The notes beneath the pieces were generated by a model that was given only the letters and a program-made list of their open reading frames with translations, was not told where the DNA came from and searched no databases. Position numbers and translations under genes: made by a program. This document shows, piece after piece, positions 34,542-42,567 of a stretch of 64,000 nucleotides of DNA. Positions within the stretch are counted from its first letter, which is position 1, and every line of letters starts with the position of its first letter. The DNA comes from Paenisporosarcina quisquiliarum_A (GTDB taxonomy: Bacteria > Bacillota > Bacilli > Bacillales_A > Planococcaceae): positions 29,166-93,165 of the forward strand of contig NZ_JBHZRU010000014.1 in assembly GCF_043641925.1 (NCBI RefSeq), read 5' to 3'.

Positions 34542-36397
34542 GAAGACTACAATTACGGCGTAGTCAATTAGTTGGCTCAAACGGTCCAGGTTCTTTAATC
34601 GTTAGTCCGGAAGGGGAAACTGCTATTGTTGGTGCATTAGACTATTGGCTTCAAGATTCTAGAGGAAACGATATAGACTCTAAGGCTGAATTCGAAATAT
34701 TTGAACCTCGTCTTAAAGGATTTTTAGGAGTCAACAAATTATACTTACCACCTGACTATAGAGATGTGGGACCAGATGTAGCGAATGCTAAAATTACAAT
34801 TCCGCTATTACGGTTCCCTAAATGGCATTATTGTCCATTTTGTCACACTATGCATGAATTGAATTACACAATTGAATCAGCAAGAAATTACTGTTCTGAG
34901 TGTGAAAATCATCGATACTACAAGCAAGTACCATTCATAATTATTTGCTCTAGTGGACATATCTCAGATTTCCCCTGGCGTGAATGGGTACATCATAGTG
35001 ACCAAACGATATGTAAAGGAAGAATGAAGCTCATTACAGTAGGTGGGGCAACTCTAGATTCTTGGAAAATAACATGCTTATGTGGTGCCGGTAGAAGTTT
35101 AAAAGGTATTACTTCGAATAATTCTGAAAAACCTGGTGGAACCGTTCTCTCCGAAAAGCTAAATTCTATGAATAAAGACTTTAAATGTAAAGGGCATAAA
35201 GCCTGGTGCGGAGATGAATTTGAAGAATGCAACGAAAATCCTGTGGCAATTTTACGTAACTCTATCAATGTTTATATGCCACAAAAAATAAGCGTAATCT
35301 CCTTACCGGGTGAGAAAAATCAGGATGTAGATCGCTTATTGGAAACGCTTCAAAGAAATATTGCAGTTTTAGGAGCATTAGAAGCAGCCGATACGTTTGA
35401 AGGAAAAGTAAATATTTTATATAGTGCTTTAAGTACACAAATTAACGTTTCTCGTGAAGATTATGAAAAAGCGGTTCTCTATTTAGAGAAAGGTGTCGTT
35501 GAAGAAGGTAATACAATTGAAGTAGGGTCACCTTTGTTATTACGCAATAAAGAATATGAAAAACTTCAGGACGAATGTGCAGAAGAATATTTGAAGGTTC
35601 AAGTAGAATGGACAAAGACAGACAATGATAGCAAACAATCGGCAAGTATTTATCAACCATTTTTCAATCGTGTTAATCGTGTGACACAACTAAGAGAAAC
35701 GACTGCCCTATCTGGTTTTAAACGATTAAGTAGAACAGATGAAAATGGCAAATATTCTTATACTTCGTCATTTGACCTCATGTACCATAAGGAAGTAGCT
35801 AATAATCAAAAATGGCTCCCAGCTTATACAGTTTACGGAGAAGGAATCTTTATTCAATTTGATTTAGAGAAAATAGCTCAATGGGAACAAGAGGAAGCTG
35901 TAAAAACATATTTCGAAAAATATAAGGAACGTATTAATAATATGGAACATATAATGCCTGAAATTATTGAATCACCAAGAAATATCATGATGCATACATT
36001 GGCTCACTTAATAATTGAAGAAATTTCAAATACTAGCGGATATAATATGGCATCTATTCGTGAACGTCTTTATATGAACGCTAATCAAGCATCTATATTG
36101 ATTTACACTTCTGCGGGTGATATTGAAGGTACTTTCGGGGGGCTCGTCCGTCTAGGAAGGAAAGACAAATTCTTTAAATTAATCGACAATTCCATAATGA
36201 GTGCGCAATGGTGTAGTTCCGATCCAGTTTGTACCGAACTTGCTGAATCCCAAGGACAAGGAATCCAAGGGGTAAATGGTGCAGCATGCTATAACTGTGT
36301 CCATTTACCAGAAACATCATGTGAAGTCGGCAATATGTATCTAGATAGAAATTTGATTAGTAATCCGAATGTCGGGTTTTTCAAATCTATATTCTAA
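34538..36397 (+). CDS. drmB: DISARM DrmB (DUF1998 protein)
   Basis: A 619-residue protein. The N-terminal part has a zinc-like Cys pattern (CPFCHTMHELNY..., CSECENHRY, ICSSGHISDFPW). The C-terminal DUF1998 domain starts near residue 485 (MMHTLAHLIIEEISNTSGY) and holds more Cys pairs (WCSSDPVC, CYNCVHLPETSC). DUF1998 next to a helicase of this type is the diagnostic DrmAB pair. In class 2 loci drmC should follow; here the operon ends with a terminator (36474-36521). Confidence 0.9.
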   Translation: MRRLQLRRSQLVGSNGPGSLIVSPEGETAIVGALDYWLQDSRGNDIDSKAEFEIFEPRLKGFLGVNKLYLPPDYRDVGPDVANAKITIPLLRFPKWHYCPFCHTMHELNYTIESARNYCSECENHRYYKQVPFIIICSSGHISDFPWREWVHHSDQTICKGRMKLITVGGATLDSWKITCLCGAGRSLKGITSNNSEKPGGTVLSEKLNSMNKDFKCKGHKAWCGDEFEECNENPVAILRNSINVYMPQKISVISLPGEKNQDVDRLLETLQRNIAVLGALEAADTFEGKVNILYSALSTQINVSREDYEKAVLYLEKGVVEEGNTIEVGSPLLLRNKEYEKLQDECAEEYLKVQVEWTKTDNDSKQSASIYQPFFNRVNRVTQLRETTALSGFKRLSRTDENGKYSYTSSFDLMYHKEVANNQKWLPAYTVYGEGIFIQFDLEKIAQWEQEEAVKTYFEKYKERINNMEHIMPEIIESPRNIMMHTLAHLIIEEISNTSGYNMASIRERLYMNANQASILIYTSAGDIEGTFGGLVRLGRKDKFFKLIDNSIMSAQWCSSDPVCTELAESQGQGIQGVNGAACYNCVHLPETSCEVGNMYLDRNLISNPNVGFFKSIF

Positions 36398-36682
36398 AAT
36401 TGATAGAAAAACAGTGGGAAATATCCTAAAACGTTACTATAGGGAAACGACTCGGGAAATCAAAATAATTAATAAAACTAATCTTATTGGGGTGATATCC
36501 AGTGAGATTAGTTGTTTTATAATTTATAAATTTTAAAGATAAACATTTGGTTCATTATTGATTTATCTAGTGAAAAAAGAAAAGGAAATGTTGATGGAAA
36601 AAAGATATAGAGAAATTTTATCAATTTTGTCCATGTAATTTAAAGGTTTAAAAGGTCATGTTACTACATAATGAGATAGATA
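36398..36682. other. Gene-free stretch after drmB, with terminator
   Basis: Holds ACTAATCT/AGATTAGT as a hairpin followed by TGTTTTAT (36474-36521), the likely end of the DISARM transcript. The remainder is A/T-rich with no frame of note. I looked for a PLD (HxK) coding remnant of drmC and saw none. Confidence 0.6.
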
Positions 36683-36773
36683 ATTTACCAACCACCACCC
36701 GATGACTTTGTCGACGTCGTGCTAATAACATAACTCGAAGTACCAAAAAACCTCTTTAGCAAAACTAAAGAGG
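36683..36773 (+). pseudogene. Remnant of a yolD 3' end with its terminator
   Basis: The frame ending at TAA 36731-36733 reads IYQPPPDDFVDVVLIT, parallel to the IHQLPLDELVGVMLLT end of intact YolD (28132-28181). The 14 bases TAACATAACTCGAA over the stop are identical at 28174-28187 and 36726-36739. A clean terminator (ACCTCTTTAG/CTAAAGAGGT, 36745-36773) follows. No upstream yolD part is present, so this is a displaced 3' end. Confidence 0.8.
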
Positions 36774-36826
36774 TCATAATTTGCAATTCCGCGACTGTAA
36801 TTTGTATTGAGACTTTATGAAATTTA

Positions 36827-37477
36827 TCAAATAATACTGGTCAAATTTTCAACATCATCATTCATAAGGATTTCACCAATCTTATTAGACCCTATTTTTT
36901 TCTCTGATATTACAAATGTCTTTGGAGCTTCAAGCCCGATTATTAATAATGGTACACTTAATTGATTCATCATGGGACGAAGATGTAATAAAAACTTTTC
37001 ATAAGTGCCTATAGCATTATCAAAATTGCCTGCAGATTTTAAGCCTTGTGTTGCACAAATAATAATCCCCATTTTGGTCTGAATAGCTTTTTCAACATGG
37101 TTTAGTTCGCTTGCTAATACAGGTTTTAATAAATTCCAAGCTATAGCAGATGCATGATTAAATGCTACTTCAATAGATATTGGCATCTTTGCCATATCCA
37201 ATCTCCAATAACTTGTACTTTGATATGTACTTTCTTGGAATATTGCACTTTCTGTAGTCCATCCTCTATCATTAAAATCTTCTTTTAATAATTTGTTAAT
37301 TGTCTTTGAAATGCTTTTTGTTTTTGTTTGCGAAAAGTGTGTAATGAAACACTCTATAAGTCGAGAATCAGACAAATTATTTAGTACTTCTTTAATTTCA
37401 TTCCATGCTTCAAAATACTCTGGGTCGTTTTCAAGTATTGTTAATGCATTTCTGTGAGAATATATTTGGAATTCCAA
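36827..37477 (-). CDS. BglII/BstYI-type restriction endonuclease
   Basis: A 216-residue protein (BglII has 223 as I recall) with the family core SISIEVAFNH... and the long conserved block EKAIQTKMGIIICATQGLK. The catalytic Asp and Glu are D94 and E103, nine apart as in BglII (D84, E93); the third active-site position is Ala105 in place of Gln95. BglII cuts AGATCT and BstYI RGATCY. It is the last gene of the R-M cassette, 24 bases after the Sau3AI-like gene. Active site change noted in findings. Confidence 0.8.
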   Translation of the reverse strand: MEFQIYSHRNALTILENDPEYFEAWNEIKEVLNNLSDSRLIECFITHFSQTKTKSISKTINKLLKEDFNDRGWTTESAIFQESTYQSTSYWRLDMAKMPISIEVAFNHASAIAWNLLKPVLASELNHVEKAIQTKMGIIICATQGLKSAGNFDNAIGTYEKFLLHLRPMMNQLSVPLLIIGLEAPKTFVISEKKIGSNKIGEILMNDDVENLTSII

Positions 37478-37501
37478 AGCTTAACCCCCGTATCGATTAA
37501 A

Positions 37502-38875
37502 TTATAACAACGAAACAACATATTCCTTATCCAACCAAAATGCTTGTTTAGCTATCATTTGCCCATCAGGTAAAAGTGTTTTGTCCTGTCCGTTTCTACC
37601 TTTTGGTCTAATATGGCAGATACCATTAAACCCTGGCGAAGGTAAATTATTTCTAGCTACAACAGTATTTCCTCTTGCGATTATGTCGATTTGGATTCCA
37701 TCATTAATTTGCAGTTGAACAGTTAGATAGAATTCTTTCAAGTGTGTATCAATTTGACTAATTGGCATATTCCATAGTTGAATTCCTTTGAAAAATAATT
37801 CCCGATTTTTATTTTGACGTTCAGTTTCTTTGAATTCAAAAATAATAAACAAGAACTTAGTCTGCTCAAAATAATTATTTAGCCAACTATCTTCCCAATC
37901 TTCATTAGACCATGCATTGAAGTCTATATTTTTAAAGGACATATGTTCTCGTGGGATGCCATTAGGTTCAAGGCGTATCGTTTTAAATTGTATGTTGGCC
38001 TTTGAGAATTCTTCAATATCATCCAGTTTAGTTCCTTTTATACCTAATAAAGCACTTATGAATTCGGGAACAAAACTTTTTGAACTATTAATTGTGATTC
38101 CATTTTCAAATGCAATTTGCGAAAGAGTTTTTCCGATATAAGGGGTAAATCTGTCGTTTAGAATTTCTTCGAGCGTTCGAGTCTTTAATTCTTGGCTATT
38201 TGTTATGGAAACCATATCTTTATTCGAAAGTATCTTTCTTGCCACGCCCGTCATGTAACTTGCTTTTAAACTGTATGCCCTTTGCATCGCTGGTAATGTG
38301 TTATAAGGTTGTGTTCTAAGGGATTCTTTGTTTTTTCCTTTAGTACACGCAGCTAAGTAAATGGTGTCTGCTTCAGAAAGTTCATGGGCTTTTCCAGACT
38401 TGATTTTATTGGTTATAAACTCCCAATCGGTTTTTATAATTTGTAAATCCTCTTCACTATAAGTTAAGAGATGACTTTTAAGAACTTGATATTGTGATCG
38501 ATGTACATCTGGAATCCATTGATAGAACATAAGAAGTATTTTTTGATTCTTCTTCCAAAAACTAGATGTATCAAATGTGTTTAAGATTTCATTTTGATAA
38601 TTTATGATGTTTAATACCAATCGTTCTTTAGCAGAAATGGAACCGTTTTTATTTAATTTTAGTGGAGTGACTTTTAATTCAATTCCTAATTCCAAGAAGT
38701 CTGCCTCTGACTTAGAATTTATTTCATAGCCGAAAAAGCTTTCTTCGATAATTTGTCCAAGTTGTCCTTTTGCCTTAGGATTGGTAATTCTCCCACTCTG
38801 ATCTATTTCTCCAAATGTTTTTCCTTCAGCTTCTTTTGCTTTGTACAGAAGTATTTCTTCTGTTTCATAAATCAT
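37502..38875 (-). CDS. Sau3AI/MutH-type restriction endonuclease (GATC)
   Basis: A 457-residue protein. GQIIEESFFGYEIN and D59-x6-E66-x-K68 (SEADFLELGIELKVTP) are the MutH/Sau3AI active site, and SAKERLVLNIINY is a close match to Sau3AI. The C-terminal half would be the second, catalytically inert MutH-like domain known in Sau3AI. It should cut GATC in double-stranded DNA. TAGGAGG precedes the ATG. It has a terminator upstream (38930-38963), so it is likely transcribed from its own promoter in 38876-38930. Confidence 0.85.
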   Translation of the reverse strand: MIYETEEILLYKAKEAEGKTFGEIDQSGRITNPKAKGQLGQIIEESFFGYEINSKSEADFLELGIELKVTPLKLNKNGSISAKERLVLNIINYQNEILNTFDTSSFWKKNQKILLMFYQWIPDVHRSQYQVLKSHLLTYSEEDLQIIKTDWEFITNKIKSGKAHELSEADTIYLAACTKGKNKESLRTQPYNTLPAMQRAYSLKASYMTGVARKILSNKDMVSITNSQELKTRTLEEILNDRFTPYIGKTLSQIAFENGITINSSKSFVPEFISALLGIKGTKLDDIEEFSKANIQFKTIRLEPNGIPREHMSFKNIDFNAWSNEDWEDSWLNNYFEQTKFLFIIFEFKETERQNKNRELFFKGIQLWNMPISQIDTHLKEFYLTVQLQINDGIQIDIIARGNTVVARNNLPSPGFNGICHIRPKGRNGQDKTLLPDGQMIAKQAFWLDKEYVVSLL

Positions 38876-38929
38876 GAATGGACCTCCTAGAACAATTAAT
38901 TTGTTATTATCAAGATTTTACCATATAAA

Positions 38930-38963
38930 GAAAAAAGCCGATACATGAGTATCAGCTTTGAAG
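38930..38963 (-). terminator. Hairpin between methyltransferase and Sau3AI-like genes
   Basis: On the minus strand AAAGCTGATAC pairs with GTATCGGCTTT and TTTTCTTTA follows. It separates the methyltransferase transcript from the nuclease genes, which allows the nuclease genes separate control. Confidence 0.65.
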
Positions 38964-40211
38964 TACTAATTCTAATTGAATTTCGGAGACCTTATTTGTT
39001 CTTTCTATTTCTTCAATCCGATGGCCCATTCTTTCAATTAGGCCAACAACTAAAGCATTTCCCATACAGAAATAGCGCATACGATCAGACATGGTGTTTG
39101 TCCAATTATCATCAAATCCATTTAATCTTTCACATTCCAAAGGTGTTAGGAAACGTTTTCTACCATTTACTTCAACTATATGCGTACTTCGATTGGTTGA
39201 ACCTTCACTAGTTAGCATAGTTCTACCAGGTTTGTCTAAATCATCAGTAGGGGACATACCACCTTCAGAAAACTGGTAAACATGTCCATCTGCCGTTTTT
39301 CGTTCAATTTTCTTTGGACCTCGAAGGTATGCAAACTTTTCACTCGTAGCCTCAGACAAATAGAATTTCTCATCAACATCATCTTCATTAATCAAAATCT
39401 CTCTTAAAGTGATGGCTTTTTCTTCTTTTGGAATTACTTGTGTAGTAAATACATATCCATCTTTCATATATCCCGCAGTATGGAATCCGAAAGAGAATGT
39501 TTCAGATATTGATACAATATCATCAGGAAGTGTTACTGAACTAATTCGATTTTTATATGGCTCAAACTCAACTGGGAATGGCTTGGCAAAGAAGCCTTCA
39601 TTATAAACAATTTGATCCTCAGAAAAATTACTTTGAGCTTGTCCAAATGATATTCCATTTTTGTAAGCAAATATAAAAACACGTCTTCTTCTTTGAGCAA
39701 ATCCGTAATCTGCAGCATTAATAACACGCCACTCAACTGTATAATCCAAATCCCTAAATGTAGCTAACATAACTGCAAAATCACGCCCCCGTTGAGATGA
39801 AGGAGATTTTAAAAGTCTGTCAACATTTTCTAATAATACATACTTTGGGTTTGTACTCTCGATAACGCGTTTAATTTCCCAAAAAAGAACGCCTTTTTTC
39901 CCTTGGAGCCCTTTTTCACCAGAAAGGCTTCGAGCTACTGAATAGTCTTGGCATGGAAAGCCACCCACTACTAAATTTGGTTCTAAATCTGCAAATGCGT
40001 CATTTGAAACGGTAGTTATATCTTCATTCGAATGTATTCCATCTTTAAAGTTGTGTTTATAGCAATCGAAAGCATCCTGAGCTTTTCGAGAAGGTTCCCA
40101 TTGGTTCCCCCATACTACTTCAAATAAATCGGGGTTCGCTTTCTCGAGACCTAAACGAAAGCCACCGACACCAGCAAATAATTCAATTACTTTTAATTTA
40201 GAATCTTGCAT
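38952..40211 (-). CDS. DNA cytosine-5 methyltransferase, Sau3AI type (GATC)
   Basis: A 419-residue C5 cytosine methyltransferase: motif I ELFAGVGGFRLG, motif IV GGFPCQDYS with catalytic Cys87, motif VI LLENVDRLL, motif VIII QRRRRVFIF, and motif IX/X MGNALVVGLIERMG. The blocks SPSSQRGRDFAVML and NAADYG resemble M.Sau3AI, so it should methylate C in GATC. Start at ATG 40211 with AAAGGGTG seven bases upstream; the longer frame to 40250 has no site. It is the only methyltransferase in the island. Confidence 0.85.
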   Translation of the reverse strand: MQDSKLKVIELFAGVGGFRLGLEKANPDLFEVVWGNQWEPSRKAQDAFDCYKHNFKDGIHSNEDITTVSNDAFADLEPNLVVGGFPCQDYSVARSLSGEKGLQGKKGVLFWEIKRVIESTNPKYVLLENVDRLLKSPSSQRGRDFAVMLATFRDLDYTVEWRVINAADYGFAQRRRRVFIFAYKNGISFGQAQSNFSEDQIVYNEGFFAKPFPVEFEPYKNRISSVTLPDDIVSISETFSFGFHTAGYMKDGYVFTTQVIPKEEKAITLREILINEDDVDEKFYLSEATSEKFAYLRGPKKIERKTADGHVYQFSEGGMSPTDDLDKPGRTMLTSEGSTNRSTHIVEVNGRKRFLTPLECERLNGFDDNWTNTMSDRMRYFCMGNALVVGLIERMGHRIEEIERTNKVSEIQLELVLQS

Positions 40212-40528
40212 ATACGAACACCCTTTCGCTTTTTCTTTATTATACAACATTTTAATAAAAAGATCAAGATCAAAACGTCACAAATTTAAGTATTTTATTA
40301 GAAATTCAAAAGACATGCTCTATAAATTTAATTTTGGAAATTTATAACACAAAATCAGAATTTTCCTACAATATATACGGGGGTTCTGATATTCTTTAAT
40401 TAATAATATCCAAATGTAAGTTTTTGTAGAAATATCAATTAAACAGTTAGAGGTGTACTTTAATGTTACTTTACAATTGATTCATACAGAAATACCCCGA
40501 TTAAAAGAGCAAATGGAGGGTTCTGAAA
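40212..40528. other. A/T-rich stretch between the R-M cassette and a GNAT gene
   Basis: This divergent region must hold promoters for the methyltransferase (minus) and the acetyltransferase (plus). I see no repeat, RNA element or frame that I can support. Confidence 0.5.
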
Positions 40529-40933
40529 GTGATTTACACAACATCTACTAAGGGTATAAATGTTAATCAGTTAAACGGTTTTTTTGTGAATTGGCCAAAT
40601 CCACCTTCTCCTGAAGTTCATTTAAAGTTATTGAACAATAGTTCACATATCGTATTAGCAATTGAAGAAAATTCGAATCAAATCGTAGGATATATTACAG
40701 CTATAAGTGACGGCGTTTTATCAGCGTACATCCCATTTTTAGAAGTTTTACCATCTCATCATGGTAAAGGAATCGGACAACAATTGGTACAGAGAATGTT
40801 TGCCACGCTGAAGGATATTTATATGATTGACTTAATGTGTGACTTAGAGTTGCAGGCTTATTATGAGAAATTTGGTATGCAGTCATCCAATGGAATGATA
40901 AAAAGAAATTTTACAAAGCAGTCGGGATTGTAA
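40529..40933 (+). CDS. GNAT family N-acetyltransferase
   Basis: A 134-residue acetyltransferase: AYIPFLEVLPSHHGKGIGQQLVQRM is the acetyl-CoA block and LQAYYEKFGMQSS the C-terminal block. Small, with most of the fold but a short N-terminus. GTG start with GGAGGGT upstream. Substrate unknown. It overlaps nothing and may be co-transcribed with the membrane genes that follow (12-base gap). Confidence 0.8.
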   Translation: MIYTTSTKGINVNQLNGFFVNWPNPPSPEVHLKLLNNSSHIVLAIEENSNQIVGYITAISDGVLSAYIPFLEVLPSHHGKGIGQQLVQRMFATLKDIYMIDLMCDLELQAYYEKFGMQSSNGMIKRNFTKQSGL

Positions 40934-40945
40934 GGGGCGAAATAT

Positions 40946-41209
40946 ATGGAGTTCGATACATTAAAGTGGGTGTTACTAGGGGTTTCTGTACTTCTATTTG
41001 CAATTAAGTTTTATGTGAAACGCGAGTCGCTTTTATGGGGGATTGTTTTTTACACGTTTGTGTATGCGGCCATGAGTTATTATGTGTATTTCAATGATTG
41101 GCGACAAGGTTGGAAGTTAGCGTTCTTACTGATCGCTTCGTTTGCATTTTGGCAGTTTTTATTTAAAGAAATTGCTCAATTCCGTAGGTTGCGTGCTGCA
41201 CGTCGTTAA
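40946..41209 (+). CDS. Small membrane protein, unknown
   Basis: An 87-residue protein with three membrane helices (VLLGVSVLLFAIKFYV, LLWGIVFYTFVYAAMSYYV, WKLAFLLIASFAFWQFLF) and a basic tail (RRLRAARR). Family not recognised. It overlaps the next gene by one base (TAATG), so the two are co-translated. Confidence 0.65.
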   Translation: MEFDTLKWVLLGVSVLLFAIKFYVKRESLLWGIVFYTFVYAAMSYYVYFNDWRQGWKLAFLLIASFAFWQFLFKEIAQFRRLRAARR

Positions 41210-41502
41210 TGAGTATTGGAGGTCCTAGAACAATGTTAGCGGAAGAAAATAGAGATTTGAGACCACCATTCATTGCGCTATGTATTGCACTTGCAATCGT
41301 TTTTGTTCTTTATATTGACTCTGTTTATGAAATGCATTGGCTTGTTAGTGCACTTTTAACAGGACTAGTGGCTGGAGGGTTAGCTAAAGTGATCGAGGTA
41401 ATTCCTTTTTTCCGAAGAGAATCAAGCAAAACTTTTGATCGGATTTTTCTTTTGGGTATTTTCATTTTCATCGTGATTTCATTCGCAATTATTGGTTTGT
41501 AG
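41209..41502 (+). CDS. Small membrane protein, unknown
   Basis: A 97-residue protein with three membrane helices (FIALCIALAIVFVLYI, LVSALLTGLVAGGLAKVI, IFLLGIFIFIVISFAIIGL). Family not recognised. Translationally coupled to the gene before it. Confidence 0.65.
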   Translation: MSIGGPRTMLAEENRDLRPPFIALCIALAIVFVLYIDSVYEMHWLVSALLTGLVAGGLAKVIEVIPFFRRESSKTFDRIFLLGIFIFIVISFAIIGL

Positions 41503-41552
41503 AAACAGAGTTTTGCATGCTGTGTCTATAGAGTGAGTATACTTTAGGGGGA

Positions 41553-41975
41553 TTGACTATCACAAATCTTGCTGGGTTTTGGGAACGTTTTTTTGCAGGT
41601 ATCTTAGATGCTCTTATTGTTGGTCTGCCAATTGCTATACTGGCGTATTTTATAACAGGGAAATTTGACGATGACGTGATTTCGGTTCCTGTGAATTTGG
41701 TCTATTCGTTGGTGTTACCAGCTGTTTGGAATGGTTATACGATAGGGAAACGAATGATGCAAATCCGTATTGCGAAGGTAAATGGGGACAAATTGGGGTT
41801 TGGAACGATGTTCATGAGAACAATCGTTTCTGGTCTCGTATATGCTTTGACGTTGGGTATTGGAATTATTGTAAGTGCTTTTATGGTTGCTATGAGAGAA
41901 GACAAGAGAGCAATCCATGATTTCATTGCGGGAACTTATGTCACACATAACATGCCAGATGCCGAGTATGAATAA
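41553..41975 (+). CDS. RDD family membrane protein
   Basis: A 140-residue RDD protein: LAGFWERFFAGILDALIVGLP at the N-terminus (the R/DD residues), two further helices, and the conserved end DKRAIHDFIAGTYV. RDD proteins are small transporters or membrane regulators of unknown substrate. TTG start after AGGGGG. The next gene starts directly after its stop. Confidence 0.85.
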   Translation: MTITNLAGFWERFFAGILDALIVGLPIAILAYFITGKFDDDVISVPVNLVYSLVLPAVWNGYTIGKRMMQIRIAKVNGDKLGFGTMFMRTIVSGLVYALTLGIGIIVSAFMVAMREDKRAIHDFIAGTYVTHNMPDAEYE

Positions 41976-42227
41976 ATGAAATCTGACATATTGCGAAATC
42001 TAACTTTTAGAATAAAAAGCATGTTTAAGTTGTTCCAATTAGAACCTTTATGGTTTAAGGTCCTCATTTTGATCACGTTGCTTACAACAGTTATTTTTAG
42101 TAGCTCGGCGTTCTCTGGTAACTCACGATATGAAGGTATATCTAAATTGGCAGCGGCTCTCTTCTTCGCGGTTTATGGCTATAAAATGAACATGAATCGC
42201 AAAGTTTCGATGGTCTTTTATGGATAA
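41976..42227 (+). pseudogene. Small membrane protein with premature stop
   Basis: An 83-codon frame with two membrane helices (VLILITLLTTVIF, LAAALFFAVYGYK), ending in TAA at 42225-42227. In the same frame after that stop the sequence continues GGLCFVLAFLAFINKH and a second stop (42279), which reads as a natural third helix plus tail. I infer a nonsense mutation near the end of the original gene. The shorter product could still function. Confidence 0.6.
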
Positions 42228-42329
42228 GGTGGACTTTGCTTTGTGCTAGCGTTTCTAGCCTTCATTAATAAACACTAAAAAACGATTAGAAAATGTTGAC
42301 AATTAATTTGGGGTTTGTTAAATTCAATA

Positions 42330-42540
42330 ACAATATCTAGGAAAAAGAGAGTAGCGACATCGGATACAAAAGCGAGCGGGGGATGGTGGAAGCCCGGTGT
42401 AAAAGAGTTGTGAACCGCACTTTGGAGATGCTTTTAGTAGCCGGAACTCCCCGTTATGGAGAAAGTGGCCATATATTTGGCAATTTGAGTGGTACCGCGG
42501 AAGTTAAGCTTTCGTCTCATGTTTAATGAGACGAGGGCTT
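42330..42540 (+). ncRNA. T-box leader of argS
   Basis: Stem I features (AAAGAGAGTAGCGACATCGG, GAGCGGGGG), a specifier CGC (42416-42418, an Arg codon) in the GAACCGCACTTTGGAG context, the T-box GAGTGGTACCGCGG (42487), and a terminator GTCTCATGTTTAATGAGACG followed by GGGCTTTTTTTATTT. Uncharged arginyl tRNA should favour readthrough. It sits directly upstream of argS. Confidence 0.9.
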
Positions 42541-42567
42541 TTTTTATTTATTTTAGGAGGTTTTCTG

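Noticed and set aside
36398..36682. Remnant of drmC between drmB and the R-M cassette
   Set aside because: All frames are short and A/T-rich, with no HxK-type phospholipase D motif.
28570..40211. Prophage or ICE carrying the defence genes
   Set aside because: No integrase, recombinase, structural, replication or conjugation genes are visible in the block.
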